Source: Empedobacter brevis NBRC 14943 = ATCC 43319
GTDB taxonomy: Bacteria > Bacteroidota > Bacteroidia > Flavobacteriales > Weeksellaceae
Length of the DNA stretch: 64,000 nucleotides
Reading direction: 5' to 3'
NCBI RefSeq assembly: GCF_000382425.1
Contig: NZ_KB908292.1
Span: 310,001 to 374,000, forward strand
Shown here: piece by piece, positions 36,024 to 44,222 of the stretch
Numbering within the stretch: position 1 is the stretch's first letter
Layout: every line of letters begins with the position of its first letter
The notes under the pieces: generated by a model
Database searches by the model: none
Told to the model about the DNA's origin: nothing
What the model saw: the letters and a program-made list of their open reading frames with translations, nothing else
Translations under genes and position numbers: made by a program

Positions 36024-37442
36024 TTATTTTTTGTAACTAATTACTTTCGGTAGTGTAACAGCTTTAAGTCCTTCAATTCCAAACTCAACGCCATAGCCAG
36101 ACTGTTTTACCCCTCCAAAAGGAACAAACGGATGAATTGCACCATGCTGATTCTGCCAAACTGTACCTGCTTCCAATTGTAAAGCAATTTCTTCTAATTG
36201 ATCCGAATCAGTTCCCCAAACAGAAGCTCCTAAACCAATTTCCAACGCATTTGCTTTTTCAATTGCTTCCTCTATCGTTTGATATGTAATGATTGGTAAA
36301 ACCGGACCAAACTGTTCTTCGTCCACTATAGGATCTCCGTTCTTCACTCCTGTCACATAAGTAATCGGAATAAAATAACCTTCGGTTGGAACATCCGCTA
36401 TCGGAATATAAAGGTTAGCATGAGGGTTATTCTGTACTGTCGCAATCAAATCATTTACTTTATCAAATTGCATTTTATTTTGGATCGGACCTAATAAACT
36501 TTCTTCATTTAATCCATCTCCCATTTTAAACTTTTTTGTTACCTCAGTTAAGACATGAACTGCAGCATCCAAATCGTCTTCATGCACATACAAACGTTTT
36601 AAAGCGGCACAAGTTTGCCCCATATTCAAGAAACTTCCCCAAAATAAGCCTTCAGCAATTTGATCAAAATCAGTATTTGGCAATACAATTCCCGCATCAT
36701 TTCCTCCGCATTCCAATGTTAATCGAGCCATATTATGTGTTGAAGCTTCAATAATTCTTTTTCCTGTTGTAATAGAACCGGTAAACATAATTTTTCCAAT
36801 CATCTTGTGAGATGTAAGATGAGCTCCTATTTTACCATCTCCTGTCACGCAGTTCAATACACCTTCCGGCAAGACAGTATTAATCAATCTAAACATTTCC
36901 AAAGATGCAATCGTGGTATATTCGGAAGGTTTGATTACTACTGTGTTTCCCATTTTTAAAGAGGGAATAATTTGCCAAATCGCAATCATCAATGGCCAAT
37001 TCCATGGTGTTATTGCTGCAACTACTCCAATCGGAACTCTCTTTAAAATATCTTTTCTCGTCTCATCTTCAAAAATTAATTCATCTTCTAATTGAAGAGA
37101 AGCAGGCACCTGTGTCCATCCGATGCAGGCATCCATCTCAAAATTAGACCCTGGACCATTCAAAGGTTTTCCCTGCTCTTTTGTAATTAATTCTGCCAGG
37201 TACGCCTTATTTTCTGTTAAAACATCCGCTATTTTCAACATGTAATGATCTCTTTCTTCTTGTGATAAGAGCCTCCATTTAATTTGCGCTTTCTTTGCCG
37301 TATCAACTGCTTCCTCAACATCATCTATTGTCGACACGTAATAAGAACCTATTGTTTCGCCATTCGCGGGATTTTTTACTTCCGCTAATTGATTTGATGT
37401 TTTTTGTACACCATTAATTATATAAGAATATTTTTTCATCAT
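36024..37442 (-). CDS. NAD(P)-dependent aldehyde dehydrogenase
   Basis: A 472-residue enzyme oxidising an aldehyde to the acid. The fold hallmarks are present: ITPWNWPLMIAIWQIIPSL, VVIKPSEYTT, TGSITTGKRI (nucleotide loop), LECGGNDAG with the general-base Glu at about residue 245, and MGQTCAALKR with nucleophile Cys278. The C-terminus has EQFGPVLPI and FGGVKQSGYGVEFG, all standard. ATG 37442 opens MMKKYSYI. It is the first gene of a two-gene - strand operon with the GMC oxidoreductase and is divergent from an AraC regulator 117 nt away. Betaine-aldehyde, lactaldehyde or another substrate is possible. Confidence 0.85.
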   Translation of the reverse strand: MMKKYSYIINGVQKTSNQLAEVKNPANGETIGSYYVSTIDDVEEAVDTAKKAQIKWRLLSQEERDHYMLKIADVLTENKAYLAELITKEQGKPLNGPGSNFEMDACIGWTQVPASLQLEDELIFEDETRKDILKRVPIGVVAAITPWNWPLMIAIWQIIPSLKMGNTVVIKPSEYTTIASLEMFRLINTVLPEGVLNCVTGDGKIGAHLTSHKMIGKIMFTGSITTGKRIIEASTHNMARLTLECGGNDAGIVLPNTDFDQIAEGLFWGSFLNMGQTCAALKRLYVHEDDLDAAVHVLTEVTKKFKMGDGLNEESLLGPIQNKMQFDKVNDLIATVQNNPHANLYIPIADVPTEGYFIPITYVTGVKNGDPIVDEEQFGPVLPIITYQTIEEAIEKANALEIGLGASVWGTDSDQLEEIALQLEAGTVWQNQHGAIHPFVPFGGVKQSGYGVEFGIEGLKAVTLPKVISYKK

Positions 37443-37458
37443 GAGTTATTTTTATTAA

Positions 37459-37494
37459 TTTCAATTATTCAAATTTTGAAATATTTAATTGAAA
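37459..37494. promoter_or_regulatory. Nested palindrome between the aldehyde dehydrogenase and AraC genes
   Basis: TTCAAATTTTGAA (37468-37480, central base odd) is flanked by TTTCAATTA (37459-37467) and TAATTGAAA (37486-37494), which are reverse complements. The site lies in the divergent intergenic region, 17 nt upstream of the dehydrogenase start, and is a good candidate operator for the AraC protein. Confidence 0.4.
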
Positions 37495-37558
37495 TAAATT
37501 GACCTATCCTGTAAAATGATTGATTTATTCTACAATCTCATAAAACAAAACTCGCCAA

Positions 37559-38440
37559 ATGGAAAAAATAGAACATAAAACAGTGTACAGCATACCCTAT
37601 GGTGAAATATGCTTATATGAAACAAATGTTCCTTTTAAAGGACTTGATTTTAATTTTGACAGCCCTTCAATTTCCATGATGCTGCAAGGAGAAAAACATA
37701 TAAAATGGAAGAATGAAAGTTTTGAATTTGGCACAAAAAAAATATTAATCCCAGAAAAGAAACAAACATTGACCGTAGATGTTGAAACAGCGTCTCGGGA
37801 AAGACCTTTAAAATGTGCTATTTTATCGATTGACGAAAATTTTGTGACCGAGTTTTATGACGAGTTGACTTCCATTCAAAACAAAGATTGGTTAGATGTG
37901 ATTGGTGTAGACGAAAATGAAATCTTAAACTATTTTGTGTCTGAAGAAGATCTACTCATCAATAGTTTTTTTAATTTATTAAATGATCGTACTTCTTTAA
38001 AAGAAAAGGTCAATCGGTTGGATTATATTTTTCAATTAAAGATGAAAGAACTGACCTACCTCATCTTACAATCAAAGGCAAGAAAATTGCTAATTGACCA
38101 GTCTATTTCTCAAAACAATCCTCTTTTTGACGTCATTAATTACATTCATTCAAATTTTAAATCAAAGATTAAAATTGAAGAATTGGCAAAGTTAGCGTGT
38201 ATGAGCGAATCGAAATTATTTTTAAAATTTAAAGAAAATTTTGGCTGCTCTCCCAATCATTTTATTATCCATAAAAGATTGGAATATGCGTATTCAATAT
38301 TATCATCTAATCAACACAACCTTACAATTTCTGAAATCAGCTATAGATGCGGTTTTAATAATGTTGAACATTTTAACCGAAAATTTAAAGAAGTTTTTGC
38401 TGTAACCCCCGGAAAAATTAAACAATTGAACCATAATTAA
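37559..38440 (+). CDS. AraC-family transcription regulator
   Basis: A 293-residue regulator with an N-terminal ligand-binding cupin-like domain (residues 1-160, of the kind that begins HKTVYSIPYGEICLYE and includes FGTKKILIPEKKQTL) and a C-terminal AraC DNA-binding domain. The two helix-turn-helix units are seen in IEELAKLACMSESKLFLKFK and ISEISYRCGFNNVEHFNRKF, ending VTPGKIKQ. It is transcribed away from the aldehyde dehydrogenase/GMC operon, so it is likely the regulator of that pair, probably as an activator responding to the substrate. The DNA-binding call is firm; the target is inferred from divergence. Confidence 0.88.
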   Translation: MEKIEHKTVYSIPYGEICLYETNVPFKGLDFNFDSPSISMMLQGEKHIKWKNESFEFGTKKILIPEKKQTLTVDVETASRERPLKCAILSIDENFVTEFYDELTSIQNKDWLDVIGVDENEILNYFVSEEDLLINSFFNLLNDRTSLKEKVNRLDYIFQLKMKELTYLILQSKARKLLIDQSISQNNPLFDVINYIHSNFKSKIKIEELAKLACMSESKLFLKFKENFGCSPNHFIIHKRLEYAYSILSSNQHNLTISEISYRCGFNNVEHFNRKFKEVFAVTPGKIKQLNHN

Positions 38441-38521
38441 TTGAATAAAATCTGACAATATGAATAAACCGTCTAACAGTTTTCTTTTTAAATTCACAAA
38501 AAAATCAAGAAATTTTTCTAA

Positions 38522-39079
38522 ATGAAACAATACATCAAAAAATTCATTTTTCCGTTCATCAAAGAAATGCTACCTGTTATTGCAGGAATATTAATTGCGC
38601 TATTTATTGACAATTGGAACGAAAACAGAAAAGACAATCAATATATCAACCAAGCATTTTTATCCATCCATAGCGAATTGGATGAAACCAAAAAAAATAT
38701 CAATGAGATTATTCCTCTTCAAAAATTATTAATTGATTCTCTCGATTTTTATACTGACGACAAAAAAATTGACATTGCAGATATCTTACTAAAAAAATCG
38801 AAAGGAATTCATATTGCAACCATTAAAACAAACGCATGGAAGACGCTTTCTAATTCAAAAATAGAACTCATTGATTACAAAAAAGTAACAACTTTAACCG
38901 ATATTGAAGAACAAAAAGATATTTTAAAAACAAAAAGTGACTATTTAGGGCAATTTGTATACTCAAATCTGAATGAAACAGATAAAAACAAGAAAGAGGT
39001 TTTAAAAATTATTTTATTGGATATTATTCAGACTGAAAAAACAACATTATCGTATATTGAATACTTTGAAAAAAAATAA
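38522..39079 (+). CDS. DUF6090-like membrane-anchored protein
   Basis: A 185-residue protein with an N-terminal membrane segment in the stretch FIKEMLPVIAGILIALFIDNWNE, a layout typical of a Flavobacteriia family (DUF6090-like) with EMLPVIVGI...ALxINNWNE. The rest is a helical, charged domain, probably coiled coil (residues 45-150). The role of this family is not known. It lies 81 nt after the AraC gene and 83 nt before the FAD oxidoreductase, both in the same direction, but no shared motif links them functionally. Confidence 0.65.
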   Translation: MKQYIKKFIFPFIKEMLPVIAGILIALFIDNWNENRKDNQYINQAFLSIHSELDETKKNINEIIPLQKLLIDSLDFYTDDKKIDIADILLKKSKGIHIATIKTNAWKTLSNSKIELIDYKKVTTLTDIEEQKDILKTKSDYLGQFVYSNLNETDKNKKEVLKIILLDIIQTEKTTLSYIEYFEKK

Positions 39080-39162
39080 TTTAATTCCATCTTCTCAAAA
39101 TATAATTATTTTTTGATTCAATTTTCACCTAACTTTAATCAATCATGTAAACACAAATAAAT

Positions 39163-40377
39163 ATGGATTTACATTCGGGTTTACCTTATTGGATTGTAAA
39201 AAATGAATTTTATGATGCATATAATCCACTTCGAAAAAATCATAAAATTGATGTCGCCATTATTGGTTCAGGTATTACCGGGGCTTTAGTTGCTCACGAA
39301 TTATGTGAAGCCGGAATTCCATGTGCATTGATTGATAAACGTACCATTGCAACAGGAAGCTCTGCAGCCAGTACTGCTCAACTTCAATATGAAATTGATA
39401 CACCTTTATCTGAATTGGTTAAACTTGTTCCTGAAGAACTTGCTATTGACGCCTACTTCAATTGCTTACAAGCCATCACAGATCTTGAAAATATTTTCAA
39501 AAAAACAAACATTGATGCAGATTTCAAACGAGTACCAACCATCTTGTTAGCAAGTAATAAAGCAGGTGTCGAATTGCTGGATAAAGAATATGCAATCAGA
39601 ACCGAAGTGGGGTTACCGGTAACCTATCTGAATGCACAAGAATTGAAAGCCTATCAAAATATAGATGGAATTGCAGCATTACAAAATGATACTTCAGCCC
39701 AGATGGATGCCTACAAAGCGGCTATAAATTTATTAAAATATCATCAAGAAACACATCAACTTGAAATATACACGCATACCAAAGTCGAAAAAATTCAGGA
39801 AAATAAACATGGATGCGAATTACTAACAGAACATGGTTATACGGTTACATGCAAATATGTGATAGTTGCAACCGGCTTTGAAGCCGGACAGTTTCTTCCT
39901 GAAAAAGTAATGAATTTACTGTCTACCTATGCGATCATCTCAGCTCCGGTTGACAAGAAAATGGTTTGGCCTCATCGAAGTCTCATCTGGGAAACGGCAG
40001 AACCATATCTGTATATGCGCACAACCAATGACAACCGTCTTATCGTAGGCGGTGAAGACGAAGACTTTCAGAATCCTGAAAAAAGAGATGATTTACTTCG
40101 TCAAAAAATTCAAATTTTAGAAAAAAAATTCAAAAATCTGTATCCGGAAATTGAATTTAAAACCGAAATGGCATGGTGTGGAACATTCAGCTCTACAAAT
40201 GATGGTTTACCTTATATCGGACCTTGGAAACAAGGAGACCGTACATTATTTGCATTAGGTTATGGCGGAAATGGAATTACCTTTTCTATGGTCGCCGCCC
40301 AAGTTTTGAAAAATATTATTTTAAATCAAAAAGATAATCGTTTAAAAACATTTGGTTTTGACCGTGCAAGAAGATAA
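39163..40377 (+). CDS. FAD-dependent oxidoreductase (DAO / glycine oxidase-like)
   Basis: A 404-residue flavoprotein with an N-terminal Rossmann motif (VAIIGSGITGALVAHELCEAG), followed by CALIDKRTIATGSSAASTAQLQ, which is the DAO-family flavin-binding layout. The C-terminus carries RLIVGGEDEDFQ, WCGTFSSTNDGLPYIGP and LGYGGNGITFSMVAAQ. DAO enzymes oxidise amines, sarcosine, D-amino acids or glycerol-phosphate; the substrate cannot be read from the sequence. No iron-sulphur (Rieske) C-terminus is present, which some related proteins have. It is a monocistronic-looking gene after the DUF6090-like gene. Confidence 0.8.
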   Translation: MDLHSGLPYWIVKNEFYDAYNPLRKNHKIDVAIIGSGITGALVAHELCEAGIPCALIDKRTIATGSSAASTAQLQYEIDTPLSELVKLVPEELAIDAYFNCLQAITDLENIFKKTNIDADFKRVPTILLASNKAGVELLDKEYAIRTEVGLPVTYLNAQELKAYQNIDGIAALQNDTSAQMDAYKAAINLLKYHQETHQLEIYTHTKVEKIQENKHGCELLTEHGYTVTCKYVIVATGFEAGQFLPEKVMNLLSTYAIISAPVDKKMVWPHRSLIWETAEPYLYMRTTNDNRLIVGGEDEDFQNPEKRDDLLRQKIQILEKKFKNLYPEIEFKTEMAWCGTFSSTNDGLPYIGPWKQGDRTLFALGYGGNGITFSMVAAQVLKNIILNQKDNRLKTFGFDRARR

Positions 40378-40679
40378 AATATAACCTGAATCAATTTGCA
40401 TAAAAAATCATCGAAAAAGGAAATTGCGTGGTATAAAAAGAAAATACTATATTTGTTCACAATCAAAAGATTTTTATCTTAATTTCCCTCTGTATCAAAA
40501 AAATGTCTACTTTTTTACAATTCAGGTTTTGGGAATTTTAATAAAGGTTTATCCTCATCCGATTACAGCTGTTTTTGTTGCCTAATAATTTAATAAAAAA
40601 TTAGCAATCAATACACCTGATCTATCCAAATAATCGGATAGAATTTTGTAAATTTGTAACCAATACATTAGAAAATTTA
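40378..40679. other. 302-bp gene-free stretch before the DUF4290 gene, with promoter-like elements
   Basis: No gene seen. It contains a TTG (40424-40426), 21 nt, TATATTTG (40448-40455) promoter-like pair with no ORF longer than 12 codons directly downstream. Nearer the next gene are a CTATCC-N8-GGATAG inverted repeat (40622-40641) and a TAAATTTG -7 element (40649-40656), which fits transcription starting about 20 nt before the DUF4290 start. Confidence 0.45.
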
Positions 40680-41411
40680 ATGGAATATAATACACTTCGT
40701 ACGCAATTGATTATTCCTGAATATGGACGACATATTCAAGAAATGGTAAATCATTGTAAAACAATAACAGATGAAACAGAACGCAATGGGTTCGCAGAAA
40801 TTATAATTGAAGTAATGGGCGAATTAAATCCTCACTTGCGCGATGTACCGGATTTTCAACACAAACTTTGGGATCAGCTTTTTATAATGGCAGAATTTGA
40901 TTTGGATGTAAAATCCCCTTATCCTATTCCAACCCAAAAAGATACTGTAAATAGTAAGCCGAATAAAGTTGACTATCCGCAAAGCATTTACAAATACCGA
41001 TATTATGGGAATAATATTCGAAAAATGATTGATGTTGCAGTAACATGGGAAGAGGGTGAGAAACGTGAAGGATTGTACTTTGCAATTGCAAATCACATGA
41101 AAAAATGTTACTTACTTTGGAACAAAGATACAGTTGATGATCAGGTCATCTTCAATCATTTGTATGAATTATCTGATGGAAAAATTGACTTAAGAAAAGT
41201 GGATGACCAATTGGTTTCTCCTGAACGTTTGAATAACAATAACACCCATTCAAGCAACAATCAAAACAATAGAAGTCACCAAAATAACAGAAATCATCAA
41301 AATAACAACAACCGAAACCAAAATAACCGAAACAACAACCAAAATTCGAATAATCGAACGAATCAAAATAATAACAACCGAAACCAAAACAACCGAAACA
41401 ATAAAGGTTAA
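40680..41411 (+). CDS. DUF4290 protein with Asn-rich tail
   Basis: A 243-residue protein. Residues 1-175 match DUF4290, a Bacteroidetes-only family usually located beside murA (YNTLRTQLIIPEYGRHIQEM, MGELNPHLRDVPDFQHKLWDQLFIM). The C-terminal 55 residues are a low-complexity tail of Asn, Gln, Arg, His and Ser repeated in NNRNQNNRNN-like units. The gene lies 24 nt upstream of murA and is the first of the operon DUF4290-murA-dedA-aroE. The function is unknown; a link to cell-envelope growth is suggested only by the neighbour. The tail resembles intrinsically disordered or RNA-binding regions. Confidence 0.85.
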   Translation: MEYNTLRTQLIIPEYGRHIQEMVNHCKTITDETERNGFAEIIIEVMGELNPHLRDVPDFQHKLWDQLFIMAEFDLDVKSPYPIPTQKDTVNSKPNKVDYPQSIYKYRYYGNNIRKMIDVAVTWEEGEKREGLYFAIANHMKKCYLLWNKDTVDDQVIFNHLYELSDGKIDLRKVDDQLVSPERLNNNNTHSSNNQNNRSHQNNRNHQNNNNRNQNNRNNNQNSNNRTNQNNNNRNQNNRNNKG

Positions 41412-41435
41412 ATCAAAACTATTTAATACAACTAA

Positions 41436-42746
41436 ATGGCTACATTTCAAATAAAGGGAGGGAAACCTTTGAAAGGAGAAATTACTCCGCAAGGTGCAAA
41501 AAATGAAGTACTACAAATTTTATGTGCGGTTTTATTAACCAATGAACAAGTTCGTGTTAAAAATATTCCGGATATCCGTGACGTCAATCGTTTGATTGAG
41601 ATTTTAGGAGATTTAGGCGTTAAAACACAAAAAAATGGAAAAGGAGATTTCACTTTCCAAGCCGACGAATTACGATTAGATTATTTAAAAGGAAAACAAT
41701 TTCGCAAAGACGGTGCTGCCTTACGTGGATCAATCATGTTAATGGGACCTCTTTTAGCTCGTTTCGGGGAAGCTTTCATGCCAAAACCAGGAGGAGATAA
41801 AATTGGACGCCGTCGTCTGGATACACACTTCGAAGGATTTTTTGCCTTAGGAGCAAAATACCGTTTCAATCCTGATGAGGATTTCTACGGTGTAGAAGTG
41901 GACGAAAACGGATTACAAGGTTCTTACATGTTATTGGAAGAAGCTTCTGTAACCGGTACTGCCAATATCATTATGGCAGCTGTTTTAGCAAAAGGAACAA
42001 CAACCATTTATAATGCAGCCTGCGAACCATATATTCAACAATTATGCAAAATGTTGAATCGTATGGGCGCTAAAATTTCCGGAATATCTTCTAACCTTTT
42101 AACCATAGAAGGTGTGGAAAAATTAGACGGAACAGAACATACTTGTTTACCGGATATGATCGAAATTGGATCATGGATCGGTTTAGCTGCAATGACAAAA
42201 TCTGAATTGACCATCAAAAATGTTTCATGGGAAAACTTAGGTGTCATTCCGGATGTTTTTAGAAAATTGGGAATCAAATTAGAAAAAGTTAACGACGATA
42301 TTTATATTCCTGCTCAGGAAAATTATGAGATTGAACGTTTTATTGACGGCTCAATTCTGACTATTTCTGATGCGCCTTGGCCGGGATTCACTCCTGATTT
42401 ATTATCTATTATTTTAGTCATTGCCACACAAGCAAAAGGAAGTGTATTAATTCACCAAAAAATGTTTGAATCTCGTTTATTCTTCGTTGATAAACTAATT
42501 GAAATGGGCGCACAAATTATTTTATGCGACCCTCATCGTGCAACTGTAATTGGTCTTAACCACGAAACACCGTTAAAAGGAGCAGAACTGACTTCTCCGG
42601 ATATTCGTGCCGGTATGTCTTTGTTAATTGCTGCCCTTTCTGCGAAAGGCAAAACTGTTATCCATAACATTGATCAAATTGATCGCGGATACGAAGACAT
42701 CGATGTACGTTTGCGTGCAATAGGCGCTGATATTATAAGAGCTTAA
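41436..42746 (+). CDS. murA: UDP-N-acetylglucosamine 1-carboxyvinyltransferase MurA
   Basis: A 436-residue cytoplasmic enzyme that transfers enolpyruvate from PEP to UDP-GlcNAc, the first committed step of peptidoglycan synthesis. The Lys and Asn that bind substrate are in GAKNEVLQI (K22, N23). The mobile loop at residues 117-126 reads KPGGDKIGRR; D121 stands where E. coli has Cys115, the residue alkylated by fosfomycin. This predicts intrinsic fosfomycin insensitivity, as for other Asp-type MurA enzymes. The Arg-rich loop RRRLDTH and the inverted repeat fold are present. It follows the DUF4290 gene by 24 nt and precedes dedA by 10 nt. Confidence 0.95.
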   Translation: MATFQIKGGKPLKGEITPQGAKNEVLQILCAVLLTNEQVRVKNIPDIRDVNRLIEILGDLGVKTQKNGKGDFTFQADELRLDYLKGKQFRKDGAALRGSIMLMGPLLARFGEAFMPKPGGDKIGRRRLDTHFEGFFALGAKYRFNPDEDFYGVEVDENGLQGSYMLLEEASVTGTANIIMAAVLAKGTTTIYNAACEPYIQQLCKMLNRMGAKISGISSNLLTIEGVEKLDGTEHTCLPDMIEIGSWIGLAAMTKSELTIKNVSWENLGVIPDVFRKLGIKLEKVNDDIYIPAQENYEIERFIDGSILTISDAPWPGFTPDLLSIILVIATQAKGSVLIHQKMFESRLFFVDKLIEMGAQIILCDPHRATVIGLNHETPLKGAELTSPDIRAGMSLLIAALSAKGKTVIHNIDQIDRGYEDIDVRLRAIGADIIRA

Positions 42747-42756
42747 ACAAAACAAC

Positions 42757-43434
42757 ATGCAATCTATTATTGAATTTATCACCAATTTTGTTCAACGTCC
42801 GGATAAGGTATTAATGGACATCATCAATACATATGGCTATTGGATATATGCCATTTTATTCTTGATTATTTTTGCAGAAACAGGTTTAATCATCATGTCA
42901 TTTCTGATGCCTTTTTTACCCGGAGATGCCTTAATTTTTTCGGTTGGAATGATTGCTGCAAGTGATGAACAAAACCATTTACATATCGAATACATTATTC
43001 CTTTGTTAATGGTTGCAGCGATTCTTGGTGATAATGTAAATTATTATGTTGGTCGCAAATTCGGCGGATGGATCTTAGGACGAAAAGATTCCTGGTTTCT
43101 CAAAAAGAAACACATCGAAAAAGCAACAGAATTCTTTGAAGAGCATGGAAAAAAAGCAATTATCATTGCTCGTTTTATGCCTGTTGTTCGTACCATTATT
43201 CCATTTATTTGTGGTGTTACCAATTTAAACTACAAAACGTTTATTACCTATAGTTTTATCGGTGCGGTGCTTTGGGTTGGTGCTATTTCATTATTGGGAC
43301 ATACATTAGGCCAATTTGATGTAGTAAAAAATAATTTAGAAAAATTCATTTTCGGAATAATTTTATTGGCCAACATGCCATTGATTATTCGAATAGTAAA
43401 AGCTCAATTTAATAAAAACAAAACAGAAGAATGA
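42757..43434 (+). CDS. DedA-family membrane protein
   Basis: A 225-residue inner-membrane protein of the DedA/SNARE-associated family, members of which flip lipids or carry polyprenyl phosphates such as undecaprenyl phosphate. The family signatures are visible: FLPGDALIFSVGMIAA near residues 52-67 and FEEHGKKAIIIARFMPVVR (about residues 128-146) with the conserved Arg, then PFICGVTNLNYKTFITYS. Hydrophobic spans surround them. It lies 10 nt after murA and overlaps aroE by 4 nt, so it is expressed together with peptidoglycan and aromatic biosynthesis genes. Confidence 0.88.
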   Translation: MQSIIEFITNFVQRPDKVLMDIINTYGYWIYAILFLIIFAETGLIIMSFLMPFLPGDALIFSVGMIAASDEQNHLHIEYIIPLLMVAAILGDNVNYYVGRKFGGWILGRKDSWFLKKKHIEKATEFFEEHGKKAIIIARFMPVVRTIIPFICGVTNLNYKTFITYSFIGAVLWVGAISLLGHTLGQFDVVKNNLEKFIFGIILLANMPLIIRIVKAQFNKNKTEE

Positions 43435-44168
43435 GACAATTTGGATTAATCGGAAGAAATATTTCTTATTCATTTTCGAAATCTTATTTTGCTGAAAAAT
43501 TTAAAAACGAAAACATTGTGGACGCTGTCTACAATGTTTTTGATTTAAAGCATATTGATGAAATAGAAAATATATTCAAAACGAAAGATTTGGTAGGCTT
43601 TAATGTCACCATTCCATACAAACAAGAAATTATACCGTTTTTAGACGAATTATCTGATGAAGCAAAAGCAATTGGTGCAGTAAATACTGTATTGATTAAA
43701 GATGGAAAGAGGATCGGACACAATACAGATTGCTATGGCTTTCATCATTCATTAGAACCGCTTTTAACACCGGATCACAAAAAAGCATTGGTTCTTGGAA
43801 ATGGAGGTGCTGCAAAAGCCGTTTATTATATTCTTGATTTGCTGAAAATTGAGTATAAAATTGTGTCGAGAACAAAAATGGAGCATCATTTGACCTACGA
43901 TGAACTGAATGAAAAAATCTTGAATGAGCATCAAATTATTGTAAACTGCTCACCGGTTGGTACCTTTCCAAATATAGAAAACGCTCCACTACTTCCCTAC
44001 CAATTTACCAACGAAAGACATTTATTGTACGACTTAATTTACAATCCACCTTTGACGAAATTTCTAGAAAATGGTCAAAATCATGGAGCCAAAATAAAAA
44101 ACGGTCACGAAATGTTGGTTTTACAGGCTGAAAAAGCTTGGAAAATTTGGAACAATCTCACTAAATAG
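43431..44168 (+). CDS. aroE: Shikimate dehydrogenase AroE
   Basis: A 245-residue enzyme reducing 3-dehydroshikimate with NADPH in the chorismate pathway. It has the shikimate-binding SYSFSKS near residues 11-17, catalytic Lys in NVTIPYKQEI, Asp in NTDCYGF and the nucleotide loop VLGNGGAAKAV. The NADP-binding basic motif VSRTK follows. Length is slightly under the usual 270 residues, but all motifs are present. It overlaps dedA by 4 nt and is the last gene before the promoter at 44171-44201. Confidence 0.92.
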   Translation: MRQFGLIGRNISYSFSKSYFAEKFKNENIVDAVYNVFDLKHIDEIENIFKTKDLVGFNVTIPYKQEIIPFLDELSDEAKAIGAVNTVLIKDGKRIGHNTDCYGFHHSLEPLLTPDHKKALVLGNGGAAKAVYYILDLLKIEYKIVSRTKMEHHLTYDELNEKILNEHQIIVNCSPVGTFPNIENAPLLPYQFTNERHLLYDLIYNPPLTKFLENGQNHGAKIKNGHEMLVLQAEKAWKIWNNLTK

Positions 44169-44170
44169 AC

Positions 44171-44201
44171 TTGATATTGTCCTCAAATTTTATTAGATTT
44201 G
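44171..44201 (+). promoter_or_regulatory. Bacteroidetes-type promoter for the DUF349-ribD unit
   Basis: TTG (44171-44173), 20 nt, TAGATTTG (44194-44201). The predicted start of transcription, around 44208, agrees with translation from ATG 44223 and argues against the TTG at 44199 as a start codon. Confidence 0.6.
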
Positions 44202-44222
44202 AGAAACAAAACTTATTTTCTT

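Noticed and set aside
41250-41492. 80-codon - strand frame with Val/Ser/Ile repeats
   Set aside because: Reverse complement of the Asn-rich repeat of the DUF4290 gene; an artefact of that repeat.
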